In this document: positions 45,888 through 54,543 of the stretch, one piece after another | Position numbering within the stretch: position 1 is the first letter of the stretch | Layout: each line of letters opens with the position of its first letter | From: Modestobacter lapidis | Lineage (GTDB): Bacteria > Actinomycetota > Actinomycetes > Mycobacteriales > Geodermatophilaceae | Assembly (NCBI GenBank): GCA_019779905.1 | Contig: JABAKE010000005.1 | Span: 1 to 64,000, forward strand | Reading direction: 5' to 3' | Length of the DNA stretch: 64,000 nucleotides | The notes under the pieces: generated by a model | The model's database searches: none | What the model was told of the DNA's origin: nothing | The model's input: the letters and a program-made list of their open reading frames with translations, nothing else | Position numbers and translations under genes: made by a program

Positions 45888-47033
45888 ATGGACGGCGACC
45901 GCATGCTGGTGAACTTCTTCTACGCCCAGCCCGTGGGGCACGCCGTCGAGGCGCTTCACTATGCCCACGGGCACGCGGTGGCGGTGCCGGGACGGGAGGT
46001 CTCGCTGGCGCTCAACGCGGCGACGGCAACCGAGCTGGCCGGCTTCTGCCCGTTCGTGTCGGCGACCTACGCCATCCAGCACCCGTTCCTCGAGCCGTGC
46101 CCCGACTCGGCGTCGCGGCTGCGGTCGGTGCCGCGCGACTGGGACTGGATCGTCGACGACACCCGGCGGTACCAGCCACTCCAGTACGAGCTCTTCCCCG
46201 GGATGCGGGACTACTACGCGGCCTCCGATACCCACCTGCGAGCCGGCGTGAGCCGGTCCGTGGTGGGCGCCGAACGCGCCGGGTACCGGCCGCACCAGCC
46301 GCTGCGGCTCGAGCTGCCGGCCACAGCCCGTCGCGCCGCCGTCGACCGGCTGAGCAGCGACCATGCCCCCGCCGCGCGGATCGCGGTGATGCCCGCAGGC
46401 TCCAGCGACGCGTCCCGCTACCCGTCCGCCGGCTCGTGGTCGCAGATCCTCGATGCCCTGGCAGACGCCTTCACCGGTGTACAGGTGGTGCTCCTGGGCC
46501 GGACGGCGCAGGACGAGCGGACCAGCACGGCGCTGAGCGGTGACGACCTGGCCGAGCTCCGGCGCCACCGCTCGGGACCGGTCGACTGCTTCGACGTCCC
46601 GCTGGGGGAGCAGCTCGCCGTCGTCGAGGCCTGCGATGTCTTCCTCGCCCCGCACACCGGGTTCGGTCTGGCGGCGCTCGCCGTGGGCACCCCGTGGCTC
46701 TCGCTGTCTGGCGGCCGGTGGTTCGAGTACTACTTCAACCACGTGCCGTTCCGGTCCGTACTGCCCGATCCCGACCGCTACCCGAGCTTCAGCCAGTTCG
46801 ACCCGGCGCAGATCATCATCGACGGGGAGGAGGGGCCGCGGACACCGAGCATGACCCGCGCCCGCATCCGCGAGGACCTCGACCGCATCGTTGCCGCCGC
46901 GCAGGAGCTCGTGGCCGGGACCCTGCCCTACGAACGGGCGCTGAGCGAGTACTTCGCCGGGCTGAAGGCCGTTCACCGCGGTGACACGTCGGCGATCTGG
47001 TCGATCGACTCGGTGCACCTCGGCTACGTATGA
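45888..47033 (+). CDS. Glycosyltransferase family 9-like protein (GT-B fold)
   Basis: 381 residues. The C-terminal half has RIAVMPAGSSDASRYPSAGSWSQILDAL, VQVVLLGRTAQDER and CDVFLAPHTGFGLAALAVGTPWLSLSGG, the nucleotide-sugar binding elements of ADP-heptose-type GT-B transferases. The N-terminal half is less conserved (ALHYAHGHAVAVPGREV). Start ATG 45888 or 45903. It would transfer a sugar to a cell-surface or lipid acceptor; no partner genes are nearby, so the acceptor is unknown. Confidence 0.72.
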   Translation: MDGDRMLVNFFYAQPVGHAVEALHYAHGHAVAVPGREVSLALNAATATELAGFCPFVSATYAIQHPFLEPCPDSASRLRSVPRDWDWIVDDTRRYQPLQYELFPGMRDYYAASDTHLRAGVSRSVVGAERAGYRPHQPLRLELPATARRAAVDRLSSDHAPAARIAVMPAGSSDASRYPSAGSWSQILDALADAFTGVQVVLLGRTAQDERTSTALSGDDLAELRRHRSGPVDCFDVPLGEQLAVVEACDVFLAPHTGFGLAALAVGTPWLSLSGGRWFEYYFNHVPFRSVLPDPDRYPSFSQFDPAQIIIDGEEGPRTPSMTRARIREDLDRIVAAAQELVAGTLPYERALSEYFAGLKAVHRGDTSAIWSIDSVHLGYV

Positions 47034-47299
47034 CCGGCAGGCCGGCCGTCGGACGGGAGAGTCACTCATGGCAGCCAGGACGTGAGCCCAGTGGCGTGCA
47101 GCTGTCGCCGCGCGCTGGCCAGGGGAGCGCGCTCAGCCGCTTGGAGCCGGTCGGCCCGCCGTTCGAGGCGGGAGGGAAGCGGGACATCCGGGGCGGGCGC
47201 CAGGAGCGCCGCAGGTAGGCCGCCTCCATTCGATCGCCAGCCGAGTACACCGACACGAAGCCGCGCGGCCGCGTCGCGAGCACGATGGCGCGGGTGGCA
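47034..47299. other. Non-coding or heavily decayed stretch
   Basis: Between the glycosyltransferase and the recognisable primase remnant. A minus-strand frame (GATRAIVLATRPRGFVSVYS and beyond) is open through it but matches no family; it may be further decayed sequence of the remnant. Confidence 0.4.
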
Positions 47300-47710
47300 C
47301 CCCGCTCACCGGCGGTCGGGACAGGCACCGGCTCGGTGACACCACCGTCGACCCACGCTGTGACTACTTCCTCGGTCAGCGGCAGGTACTCCCGCTCCGC
47401 GGCCGGGATGCCCGTGCGCCAGCCGCCGCGCACCGCGGACACCCAGCCCGCGCGGGGAAGAGGCTGGCGTAGAAGGCGACCTGTGCGGACGCGGGGGAGC
47501 CGGGTGCGCCGGCCCCGGCTCGCCGTCGAAGACACCGGTCTGGACCGGACCGGGTGGGCGCGCCTGCTGCGGAGTCAACTCCAGCAGTCGCAGCAGCCGG
47601 GCGTTCTCCGCCTGCAGCCGGACAACCTCGTCGCTCAGCGCCGACAGTTCGTCGTCCAGGCCGACGAACGGCGAGGTGCGTTGATCCGCGGACCCGGACG
47701 AGATCGGCAC
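47300..47710 (-). pseudogene. Remnant of a TOTE conflict-system primase/helicase gene
   Basis: Three successive minus-strand frames together spell the N-terminus of an actinobacterial TOTE archaeo-eukaryotic primase protein: first RLQAENARLLRLLELTPQQA and VQTGVFDGEPGP, then, after loss of one base near 47508, GSPASAQVAFYASLFPAR, then, after a deletion of about 20 codons with another frame change near 47460, WVSAVRGGWRTGIPAAERE and YLPLTEEVV. The rest of the roughly 900-residue protein is missing. Full-length relatives belong to a retroelement/conflict system. The family assignment is from memory of the conserved wording, not a search. Confidence 0.6.
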
Positions 47711-48005
47711 GACTCCGTACTGGCGCGAGATCTACGTCGCAAGGCAGAGGTGCGAAGGCGGTATCCCGCAGAGGGGTCAGTGACCGGAGGCGATCGGCTC
47801 CTGGTTGCCGGCCACGGCGCGGTACTTCTGCCGGCCGGCTTTGCCGCTGGTCGCGACCGCCTCGTCGATGCAATCCCACGGGACGCCGGCCTTCCCGGCA
47901 GCGGCAGCGGCCTCACCGAGGTCGCCCAGGGCACACCGCAGAGCAGCGGCTCGCACCGCTGTCTCTTCCCTGGAGACGGACAGCCGGAGGCAGAACCGAC
48001 CACAA
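47711..48005. other. Region before the second PIN module, no gene supported
   Basis: About 295 bases without a convincing gene. A minus-strand frame encoding DLGEAAAAAGKAGVPWDCID looks protein-like but has no family match, RBS or homologous neighbour. Confidence 0.35.
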
Positions 48006-48024
48006 GATATCAAGACATGATATC
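48006..48024. promoter_or_regulatory. Operator/promoter of the second PIN toxin-antitoxin pair
   Basis: GATATCA-AGACA-TGATATC is a perfect 7-base inverted repeat in the most AT-rich spot of the region. It overlaps a TATCCT -10 box (48021-48026). The antitoxin starts at 48061, with GGAGG about ten bases upstream of it. Confidence 0.65.
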
Positions 48025-48060
48025 CTACTCAGTCGACAACTGCAGCGGAGGGGCAAGAGC

Positions 48061-48273
48061 ATGGCCAAGACACTGGTCGACATCCCTGAGGACAAGCTTG
48101 CCCGAGCGCAGGCGCGGCTCGGCACGGCTACGAAGCGGGAGACCGTTGAGCGTGCGCTGGATCTGGTGCTGCACCAGGCCGAGCAGCGCGACCTCATCAT
48201 GGCGGTGGCAGCGGGACAGGTTTCGCCGCACTTCACTCCGGAGGCACTGGCCGAGGTCAGGCCGGGTGCCTGA
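48061..48273 (+). CDS. VapB-type antitoxin (DUF2191-like)
   Basis: 70 residues. AKTLVDIPEDKLARAQARLGTATKRETVERALDLVL is the ribbon-helix-helix of VapB antitoxins, followed by an acidic/aromatic tail (VSPHFTPEALAEV). GGAGG lies ten bases before the ATG. The toxin gene starts eight bases before this gene ends. Confidence 0.88.
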   Translation: MAKTLVDIPEDKLARAQARLGTATKRETVERALDLVLHQAEQRDLIMAVAAGQVSPHFTPEALAEVRPGA

Positions 48274-48694
48274 GGCGATCCTCGACAACTCCGCGTATGC
48301 CCGCCTGGCTCGGCACGCCTCGGTCCGGGAGGCCGTCCTCGACTACCTGAACGGCCCACTCAACAGCCTCCGGTCAGTGCTGGTGCAGCGGTTGGAAATC
48401 TGCACCTCAGTGCGGAACGTGGCGGAGTTCGACGCCGAGATGCAGGCCCTTGCCGCGATGCCGCTGCTGGAGGACGCGCTTCCCGCTGTCGGCGCTGCGG
48501 CGCAGTCACTGCAGCGGGCGCTCGTGCAGCGCGGCACCCACCGTGGGCCGAAGGTGGTGGACTTGCTCATCGCTGCCACCGCACTCGTGCACGATGCGGA
48601 GATCCTCCACTACGACGGCGACTACGACCTGCTTGCTGCCGCCGAGCCGAGGCTGCGGACCCGGTGGATCGTGCCGCGGGGGAGCGTGGCGTAG
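48266..48694 (+). CDS. VapC-type PIN-domain toxin
   Basis: 142 residues from a GTG overlapping the antitoxin. The first acidic residue lies in EAILDNSAYARL, the Glu in LEICTSVRN, and the later acidic residues in PKVVDLLIAATA and HYDGDYDLLAAAEP, matching the PIN cluster. It ends TRWIVPRGSVA, a tail also seen in the third pair (HRWVMPRGTA). Expected activity is endoribonuclease on tRNA or rRNA. Confidence 0.88.
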   Translation: MPEAILDNSAYARLARHASVREAVLDYLNGPLNSLRSVLVQRLEICTSVRNVAEFDAEMQALAAMPLLEDALPAVGAAAQSLQRALVQRGTHRGPKVVDLLIAATALVHDAEILHYDGDYDLLAAAEPRLRTRWIVPRGSVA

Positions 48695-48762
48695 CTGCCG
48701 CGGGCAGCCCGCATGCATCCAGCCGATGGCACGGCTTCGATCGAAGAGGCACACCCACGTCG

Positions 48763-48810
48763 GTGTGCATGAGCCGGTGTCCGAGGGGCGAGATGCTACT
48801 TGCGCACACG
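48763..48810 (+). repeat. Dispersed repeat, copy B (diverged)
   Basis: GTGTGC start, GTGTCCGAGGGGCG core and GCACACG end are kept, but the inner arm has changed from GACACGCTACATAC to AGATGCTACTTGC. It lies 69 bases after the second PIN toxin stop. Confidence 0.75.
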
Positions 48811-48885
48811 ACTTCCAGCCCCGCCCCCGTAGCGATGGGGATGAGCCGCGAGGCCGGAGAGCGCCGATCTGCCTCGAACGTGTAT

Positions 48886-48902
48886 ATGCTGCGCGTTAGC
48901 AT
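48886..48902. promoter_or_regulatory. Operator/promoter of the third PIN pair
   Basis: ATGCT-GCGCGTT-AGCAT is a perfect inverted repeat in an AT-rich patch, flanked by TATA stretches (48883-48887 and 48904-48910) that may include the -10. The antitoxin starts at 48932 with GAGGAGGGG before it. Confidence 0.55.
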
Positions 48903-48931
48903 TGTATATATCCGCGAGGAGGGGTCGCACC

Positions 48932-49138
48932 ATGACGAAGCGCTTGATCGACCTCGACGACGAACTGCTGGCTTCGGCGCAGCGCGAGCTCAACACCACC
49001 GGGGTGTCGGACACGGTCCGCGCTGCGTTGCAGCAGGCGGCGAGTGCCGCTGCTCGCGCGCGGCAGGTGACGTGGCTGCGCGAAGGCGGGGTCGAGACCC
49101 TGGCGGATTCCACCCAGCGAGCTGACGTGTGGCGGTGA
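48932..49138 (+). CDS. VapB-type antitoxin
   Basis: 68 residues. TKRLIDLDDELLASAQRELN and TGVSDTVRAALQQAAS give a ribbon-helix-helix, and the tail (WLREGGVETLADSTQRADVWR) is the toxin-binding part. AGGAGGGG lies upstream of the ATG. It overlaps the following toxin gene. Confidence 0.88.
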   Translation: MTKRLIDLDDELLASAQRELNTTGVSDTVRAALQQAASAAARARQVTWLREGGVETLADSTQRADVWR

Positions 49139-49551
49139 TCGCCCGGTTCCTCATCGACACCAGCGCGGCGGCCAGGATGCGGCTGGCTGCCGTCGCCGAC
49201 CGGTTGGAGCCACTCATCACCGGCGGCCTGGTGGCCACCTGCGCCCCGCTGGATGCCGAGGCGCTCTACAGCGCGCGTAGCCAAGCCGAGTACGAGCAGG
49301 TGCGCGCCGACCGTCGCGAGGCGTACGAGTACCTGCCGACCGACGACGGTCACTGGCAGCGTGCTTTCGACGCGCAGCGCGTCCTCGCCCGCACCGGCCG
49401 GCACCGAGCGGTAGGCATCGCCGACCTGTTGACCGCCGTACTGGCGGCTGAGCACGGGGTGACGATCGTGCACTACGACGCCGACTTCGAGGTCGCTGCC
49501 GAGGTGCTCGACTTCGAGCACCGATGGGTCATGCCGCGCGGAACCGCGTAG
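49129..49551 (+). CDS. VapC-type PIN-domain toxin
   Basis: 140 residues from GTG 49129, or 138 from GTG 49135, which overlaps the antitoxin stop as GTGA. PIN acidic residues are in RFLIDTSAAARM, CAPLDAEALYS, AVGIADLLTAVLAAEHG and VHYDADFEVAAEV. The PRGTA tail resembles the second toxin. A well-preserved repeat copy begins 17 bases after the stop. Confidence 0.9.
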   Translation: MAVIARFLIDTSAAARMRLAAVADRLEPLITGGLVATCAPLDAEALYSARSQAEYEQVRADRREAYEYLPTDDGHWQRAFDAQRVLARTGRHRAVGIADLLTAVLAAEHGVTIVHYDADFEVAAEVLDFEHRWVMPRGTA

Positions 49552-49891
49552 TGGCACCCACCAAGGGGTGTGCCCGAGCTGGTGTCCGAGGGGCGACACG
49601 CTACATACGCACACGCCTGTGCTGACTCGAGTGCCGCTCCTGCGCTGTCGACGGAGAGCCCTGCGGTGAGCCGACCGGTGGCGGCCGTTGGTCGGTGCGA
49701 AAGGGCAGTGTGCACGACCCGCAGGCGCCGGTAGGCGCGATCGACGGGCACGCACCCGGCTGCCTTGCGGTCGAGTAGGCGCGCACCGGAGCCCGTCGGC
49801 GGTTCGCCCTCGTCGCCGTAGCCCTCCGCCCGCACCCCAGCGCCCGCCGCCGCTCCTCCCGGCGAACGATCTGGCGGTAGCGTCGGCTGTC
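49552..49891. other. Intergenic with repeat copy C and a leaderless-type promoter
   Basis: About 340 bases. The left part holds repeat copy C. The right end has TAGCGT (49878-49883) eight bases before the GTG of the SEC-C gene. The Pro/Arg-rich frame between them has no coding character. Confidence 0.5.
49568..49615 (+). repeat. Dispersed repeat, copy C (complete)
   Basis: Complete 48-base copy. Outer arms GTGTGC (49568-49573) and GCACAC (49609-49614) are inverted; an inner hairpin GTGTC-CGAGGGGC-GACAC lies between. The 34 bases from GTGTCC to the end are identical to those of copies D and E. It starts 17 bases after the third PIN toxin. Confidence 0.85.
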
Positions 49892-52438
49892 GTGCGCATC
49901 CCGTCCACACGTTCCGACATCGGCGTCGCGATCCGCGAGATCCTCAGCGACCAGGCAGCCATGTCGAGGGACGACCTGGTCGCGGAGCTACAGCGGCGTG
50001 GCGTCGACCTGGGCACCGACCCGGCGGACGTGCTCGAAGAGCTGCTGGAAATCGACGAGACCGGCGTCGTCATGCCCCTCGCCGCCGGACGGCTGACGTA
50101 CCTGCCTGCGCTGCTCGAGGGGCGCACGTTCATCCACCGACTCACCGACGCCGAGGTGGCACACGGCTTCATCGAGACGACCGCGGACCTGCATCCCATC
50201 GCGATGCTCACCGAGGAGCCCCGCTACCAGCGGCTGCGCGATGGATCTTCGGTCACCGACGTCCTCACCGGCTTCGACGACGAGCTGTTGCGGAACCGCG
50301 GCGTCCCGGACGGTGCGATCCTGGATGCCGCCTGGCTGCTCGCTCCCGACGCGCTGCGGGGATGGGTCGCCGGCGATCTCCTGGGCGTCACCGTACGTCC
50401 GGACGGGTTCGAGCTCGGCACAGCGACGCCCGTGCCGCCACCGGCCAACTTCGCCGAACGCCTGACCACCGCGATCGGGGACGACGTGCCCGCCATGCTC
50501 GACAGCGTCCTGTGGGAGTTGTGCGCCGAGGATCCGACGCTGTTCGCGACCCCGCTCCCGCCGCTCGGCGAACTGCTCGCCGAGCACGGACTCGTGCGGG
50601 AAGGCGACTACCTCGCGCCGCCTGGCTTCGACCTACCCGGCTGGCGGACCGGGCAGCAGATGGAAGACCTGCAGCGCCGCCACGGCATCGACGGGGACGA
50701 GGCGTCCGCCGTCCTCCTGTTGAAACGGCTGCACGGGAACGCCGGCACGCTGCTGGAGCTCGCGTCGGGTTCGCCGGACCTGTCCGCCCCGGCGGAGCAG
50801 GAGCCGGCTGAGCCCCTGAGCGATGTCGACGGGGACGTCGTCCAGGCCACGCTGAGCATCCTGGCCGACCCGGACGTCGCCGAGGCGGTCGCCGTCGAGA
50901 CGATGGGCGCAGGTCGGGCCGGTGCCGCGGCGCTCGGCATGCTGGCCGAGTCGCTCGTCGCTCGGGCGCCGCGCCAGGCGCGTCCGGCGTTGCGCTGGCT
51001 GATGGGCAAGGCTTTCGACCGGCTCGGCAACGTGCTCGAGGCGGAGGACGCCTACTACGGCGCCCTGGAACTGGACCCCGGCTGGGTGCCTGCGCTGTTC
51101 GATCTGGCCCGCATGGCGAGTGACCGCGGCGATGCCGAGCGCGGCCTGTCGCTGCTCCGCCGGGCCGGCGCGCGTCCCGACGACGAGCTGGTCGCGCTGC
51201 TGGAGCACTTCCGCCCGGTCGAGCGGACAGACATCGGCCGCAACGAGCCCTGCTGGTGCGGATCGGGTCGCAAGTACAAGGCCTGCCACCGCAACCGCGA
51301 GCAGCTGCCGCTGGAGGAACGCGCGGCGTGGCTGTACCAGAAGTCGGGAATGTACGTCTCGGACGGCCCGTGGCGTGAGGACGTCATCCGGCTCGCCCGG
51401 ATCCGCAGCCGCCACTGGGCCGGCGGGGCGGCCACGTGGCAGGCGACCCAGGACCCGTGGGTCGTGGATGCGCTGCTGTTCGAGGGCGGTGCCTTCGAAG
51501 CCTTCCTCGCCGAGCGCGGCCCGCTGCTGCCCGACGACGAGCGGCTGCTGGGACAGCAGTGGCTGCTCGCCGAACGCTCGCTGTACGAGATCGAGGACGT
51601 CACGCCCGGCTCGGGCTTCCGGGTCCGGGACCTGCGTACCGGTGATCGACTCGACGTCCGCGAGCGACGCGGGAGCACCGCCGTCCGGAAGCACTTGCTG
51701 GTGTGCGCCCGATTCGTTCCGGCGGGCGAGACGATCCAGTGCTTCGGCGGCATGGAGCCGGTGCAGCTGCATCAGCGCGACGCGCTGCTGAAGCTGCTCG
51801 ACAGTGAACCGGAGCCGGCGGAGCTGGTCGAGGCCCTGTCGGCCCGCTTCGCCCCGCCTGAGCTGCGCAACACCGAGGGTGATCCGATGGTGCAGTGCGA
51901 GGCGACGCTGCGCACTGCCCAGCCGGACGCGCTGGCCGCAGAGCTCGACGAGACCTACGAACGCGACGGCGACGAGCTGCTGTGGCACGAGTTCGTCCAG
52001 ACGGACGGCATGCGGCGCGTCCGGGCGACGGTCACCCTGGACGACGCGCAGCTGACGGTCGAGGCCAACAGCGAGCGCAGGTTCGACCGCATGCTCGCGG
52101 CGCTGCGCCAGCTGGACCCTGATCTGCAGGTGGTGGACGAGTCGCGGCGGCCGGTGGCCGACGTGCTCGATGCGATGGAGCGGCCACCGATGCAACCGGC
52201 CGTGTCGCCGGACCCGTCCGACCCGCGCTTCGCGGCGGCGATCGAGCAGTTCATCCGCCAGCACGAGCAGGCGTGGCTGGACGAGTCGATCCCGGCGCTC
52301 TCCGGTGCCACGCCACGACAGGCGGCGGCCGACCCGAGCCGGCGCGACGACTTGGTCCGGCTGCTGGCCAGCTTCCCGCCGGGCGGTCCCGGGCAGATGG
52401 ATCCCGACCGGTTGCGGGCCGCCCTCGGCCTGGCGTAA
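49892..52438 (+). CDS. Large SEC-C zinc-motif protein with TPR-like middle, unknown function
   Basis: 848 residues from a GTG that fits a leaderless start; the longer frame upstream is not coding-like. Residues about 10-70 look like a winged-helix domain (GVAIREILSDQAAMSRDDLVAEL). Residues about 330-440 have TPR-like helical pairs (LGNVLEAEDAYYGALELDPGW). A SEC-C motif GRNEPCWCGSGRKYKACH lies at about 449-466 and binds zinc. The remaining 380 residues are not recognised. SEC-C tails bind other proteins such as SecB; here the motif is internal, suggesting a larger adaptor or a regulator. Confidence 0.75.
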   Translation: MRIPSTRSDIGVAIREILSDQAAMSRDDLVAELQRRGVDLGTDPADVLEELLEIDETGVVMPLAAGRLTYLPALLEGRTFIHRLTDAEVAHGFIETTADLHPIAMLTEEPRYQRLRDGSSVTDVLTGFDDELLRNRGVPDGAILDAAWLLAPDALRGWVAGDLLGVTVRPDGFELGTATPVPPPANFAERLTTAIGDDVPAMLDSVLWELCAEDPTLFATPLPPLGELLAEHGLVREGDYLAPPGFDLPGWRTGQQMEDLQRRHGIDGDEASAVLLLKRLHGNAGTLLELASGSPDLSAPAEQEPAEPLSDVDGDVVQATLSILADPDVAEAVAVETMGAGRAGAAALGMLAESLVARAPRQARPALRWLMGKAFDRLGNVLEAEDAYYGALELDPGWVPALFDLARMASDRGDAERGLSLLRRAGARPDDELVALLEHFRPVERTDIGRNEPCWCGSGRKYKACHRNREQLPLEERAAWLYQKSGMYVSDGPWREDVIRLARIRSRHWAGGAATWQATQDPWVVDALLFEGGAFEAFLAERGPLLPDDERLLGQQWLLAERSLYEIEDVTPGSGFRVRDLRTGDRLDVRERRGSTAVRKHLLVCARFVPAGETIQCFGGMEPVQLHQRDALLKLLDSEPEPAELVEALSARFAPPELRNTEGDPMVQCEATLRTAQPDALAAELDETYERDGDELLWHEFVQTDGMRRVRATVTLDDAQLTVEANSERRFDRMLAALRQLDPDLQVVDESRRPVADVLDAMERPPMQPAVSPDPSDPRFAAAIEQFIRQHEQAWLDESIPALSGATPRQAAADPSRRDDLVRLLASFPPGGPGQMDPDRLRAALGLA

Positions 52439-52677
52439 AGCCGGCGACAGCTCTGCCCCCGGACGGGATGCGCGTGACCGTTGACGATGCTCGCGGTTGT
52501 CTGGCCGCTATGAGTCGGCATACGAAGCCGCCGGCGCGGTCGGCTATTCGCAGGCATGTAGGCCAGGCCGCGGGCGACAGACTGGCCGCGGTGGGCAAGC
52601 GCCGTCATCGTGTACGCGAGGGCAGCGGGGGAACCGCGACGTCTTCGGTCTCACTCAGGGAAACGGACGGGAGCGAC

Positions 52678-53025
52678 ATGTCGGATGTGAAAGTCCAGCA
52701 GAAGCAGACACTGAGCCGGCAGGAGGCCGCGCGTCTGATCGCGGCGTTGGCCGAGGGGCTGGGTGGCGACGGGAAGGTCACCGTCCAACTGGGCGGCAGC
52801 ACCCTGGAATTGTCGGTGGCCGACCAGGTCGGCTACGAGCTGGAGGTAGAGGTGGACGGCGACCAGATCGAGCTGGAGCTCGAGCTGAAGTGGTCGACGT
52901 CGAGCGCATCCGCCGAGCCGGCAGACGACGACCCGGACGAGGACGACAGGTCCAAGAAGGCCGGGTCGAAGCGGAGCCGGTCGGGAAAGGGCGGGGTGGT
53001 GGGGGAGGAGTCCGAAGACGTCTGA
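52678..53025 (+). CDS. Amphi-Trp domain-containing protein
   Basis: 115 residues. QKQTLSRQEAARLIAALAEGLGGDGKVTVQLGGSTLELSVADQ is the amphi-Trp domain pattern, a small fold found widely in actinobacteria and haloarchaea with unknown role. The C-terminal third is highly charged (DDDPDEDDRSKKAGSKRSR) and probably disordered. GGGAG lies before the ATG. It stands alone about 240 bases behind the SEC-C gene. Confidence 0.8.
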   Translation: MSDVKVQQKQTLSRQEAARLIAALAEGLGGDGKVTVQLGGSTLELSVADQVGYELEVEVDGDQIELELELKWSTSSASAEPADDDPDEDDRSKKAGSKRSRSGKGGVVGEESEDV

Positions 53026-53081
53026 GTGGGAGCCGCCGGTGCAGAGCAGCCGGGCTTTCGCGCACCAGACGTTCGCCTGCC

Positions 53082-53255
53082 TCAGGCGGTCCGGTCCGAC
53101 TCGGCGAAGACGACGGCTTCCTCGCGACTGGTGAAGGGGCCGTCGGTGCGGCCGTCAGCGCGGCACGTCCACCCGTAGCCACCCGGGATCTGCTCGATGA
53201 GGTAGCCGTCCGGGTCGGCGGGGCCGTGGCCCAGGCGTTCGTACGGGTCGGTCAT
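53082..53255 (-). CDS. Small hypothetical protein behind the phosphodiesterase
   Basis: 57 residues. Its ATG overlaps the stop of the glycerophosphodiesterase gene (ATGA), which supports real translation. The sequence PDPDGYLIEQIPGGYGWTCRADGRTDGPFTSREEAVVFAESD is shared in style with short actinobacterial proteins in which a single compact beta-hairpin/helix repeats. No function known. Confidence 0.6.
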   Translation of the reverse strand: MTDPYERLGHGPADPDGYLIEQIPGGYGWTCRADGRTDGPFTSREEAVVFAESDRTA

Positions 53256-54535
53256 GCGAACACCACGTTCTTGAAGCGGACCCCGGCGAACGCGCTGCCG
53301 AGGTGGACGACGGGCACGGGGCGGTAGGTGGCGTCCGCCACGGTCAGGGTCTCGGTGTCGGTGCGTGTGAAGGAGAGTTCCGAGCCGGTGACGGTGATCC
53401 GCAGTCGGACGTAGGTGCCCAGTGTCGGCGCCCTTCCTCCCGTCGAGGACGCCAGCGTGGTGGCGGCACCCTCGACGACCCGATGGATCTCCAGGTCGCC
53501 GTCTCCCCGCAGGAGGAAGAGGTAGCCGTTGGCGCCGGGCGACGAGCCGGACGACGGTCGGTACGGGTGGTCGTCGGTGCTCAGGAAGACGGACCCACGG
53601 CATCGGTGGCTGTCCGCGCAGATCCGGTCCACCCGCACGTCGAGCTGCAGCGTGAACGCCTCCGGGTCCGGCGGTGCGAGGAAACCCATGAGGGTGGAGG
53701 TGACGGTGTCGGAGACGTCGAAACCCCAGGATGAGTCGTCCGGGTAGAACCGGCCGCGGCTGGTGTCCGGCAGCATCCCGGGCAGCCAGCCCTGGCGGGC
53801 GAACAGGTCCGAGGTGCGGCGGCCCGTCTCCCCAGCGATGTAGAGGGGGTCGTCGGAGAAGATCGCGTCCACGCCATCGGCGATGACGGCGTCCCGCTGG
53901 TGTCGGCGGTTCACCGTGTAGCAGGCCACCTCGATTCCGGCCGCATGTGCCGCCCTGCAGACCCTCGGGGTGACGTGGCCCGCCTCCGGGCCGATCCAGC
54001 TGATGCCTTCGGCGGCGGCCCGGGCGACGTCGGTGCTGCCGAGCCAGATGACGGCCCACCCCCGCGAGCGCGCCAGCCGGCAGTCGGCGAGGGCGAAGGA
54101 CTGGAGCAGTACGGACGCCGGGCTGATACCGCGTCGCTCGAGCGCGTCGATCATCGGGCCCATCGCATCGCTGCTCTTGGCCTCGGCGCAGAGGAGGACG
54201 CGGTTGCCGAACTCGGTGAGCACCTCCTCGAACAGCGGAGGGCGCAGCCCGTCGGGCCAGCCTCCGCCGAGGGTGACCGAGGCGTCGATGTCCAGCTGTT
54301 TCCAGGAGACCGACGTGTGATCGGCGACGTTGCCGCTGGAGGTGGTCATGCGGTCCACGGTGCCGTCGTGCATGACGCCGAGACCGCCGTCGGCGAGTGT
54401 CGACACGTCCTGCTCGATGACCGCCAGGCCCTGGGCTACCGCCACCCGATAGCCCTCCATCGTGTGCTCGGGCACCTGCAGGGATCCGCCGCGGTGAGCG
54501 ATGACGAACGGCCGGCTCAGGTCGGCGAAGGACAC
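53252..54535 (-). CDS. Glycerophosphodiester phosphodiesterase with C-terminal beta-sandwich
   Basis: 427 residues from a GTG at 54535. Residues 1-250 are a GDPD TIM barrel: FVIAHRGG with PEHTMEGYR, then VIEQDVSTLADGGLGVMHDGTVDRMT provide the metal-binding Glu/Asp and catalytic His residues. Residues about 275-427 form a beta-rich LamG/concanavalin-like domain (DVRVDRICADSHRCRG, YVRLRITVTGSELSF). No signal peptide is present. It hydrolyses glycerophosphodiesters to glycerol 3-phosphate. A TAGGGT box five bases before the GTG allows a leaderless transcript; otherwise it is read from the protease gene eight bases upstream. Confidence 0.82.
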   Translation of the reverse strand: MSFADLSRPFVIAHRGGSLQVPEHTMEGYRVAVAQGLAVIEQDVSTLADGGLGVMHDGTVDRMTTSSGNVADHTSVSWKQLDIDASVTLGGGWPDGLRPPLFEEVLTEFGNRVLLCAEAKSSDAMGPMIDALERRGISPASVLLQSFALADCRLARSRGWAVIWLGSTDVARAAAEGISWIGPEAGHVTPRVCRAAHAAGIEVACYTVNRRHQRDAVIADGVDAIFSDDPLYIAGETGRRTSDLFARQGWLPGMLPDTSRGRFYPDDSSWGFDVSDTVTSTLMGFLAPPDPEAFTLQLDVRVDRICADSHRCRGSVFLSTDDHPYRPSSGSSPGANGYLFLLRGDGDLEIHRVVEGAATTLASSTGGRAPTLGTYVRLRITVTGSELSFTRTDTETLTVADATYRPVPVVHLGSAFAGVRFKNVVFA

Positions 54536-54543
54536 GGACGACC

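Noticed and set aside
47777-48013. 78-codon minus-strand frame before the second PIN module
   Set aside because: Some segments look protein-like, but there is no family match, RBS or neighbour support, and the start overlaps the antitoxin operator.
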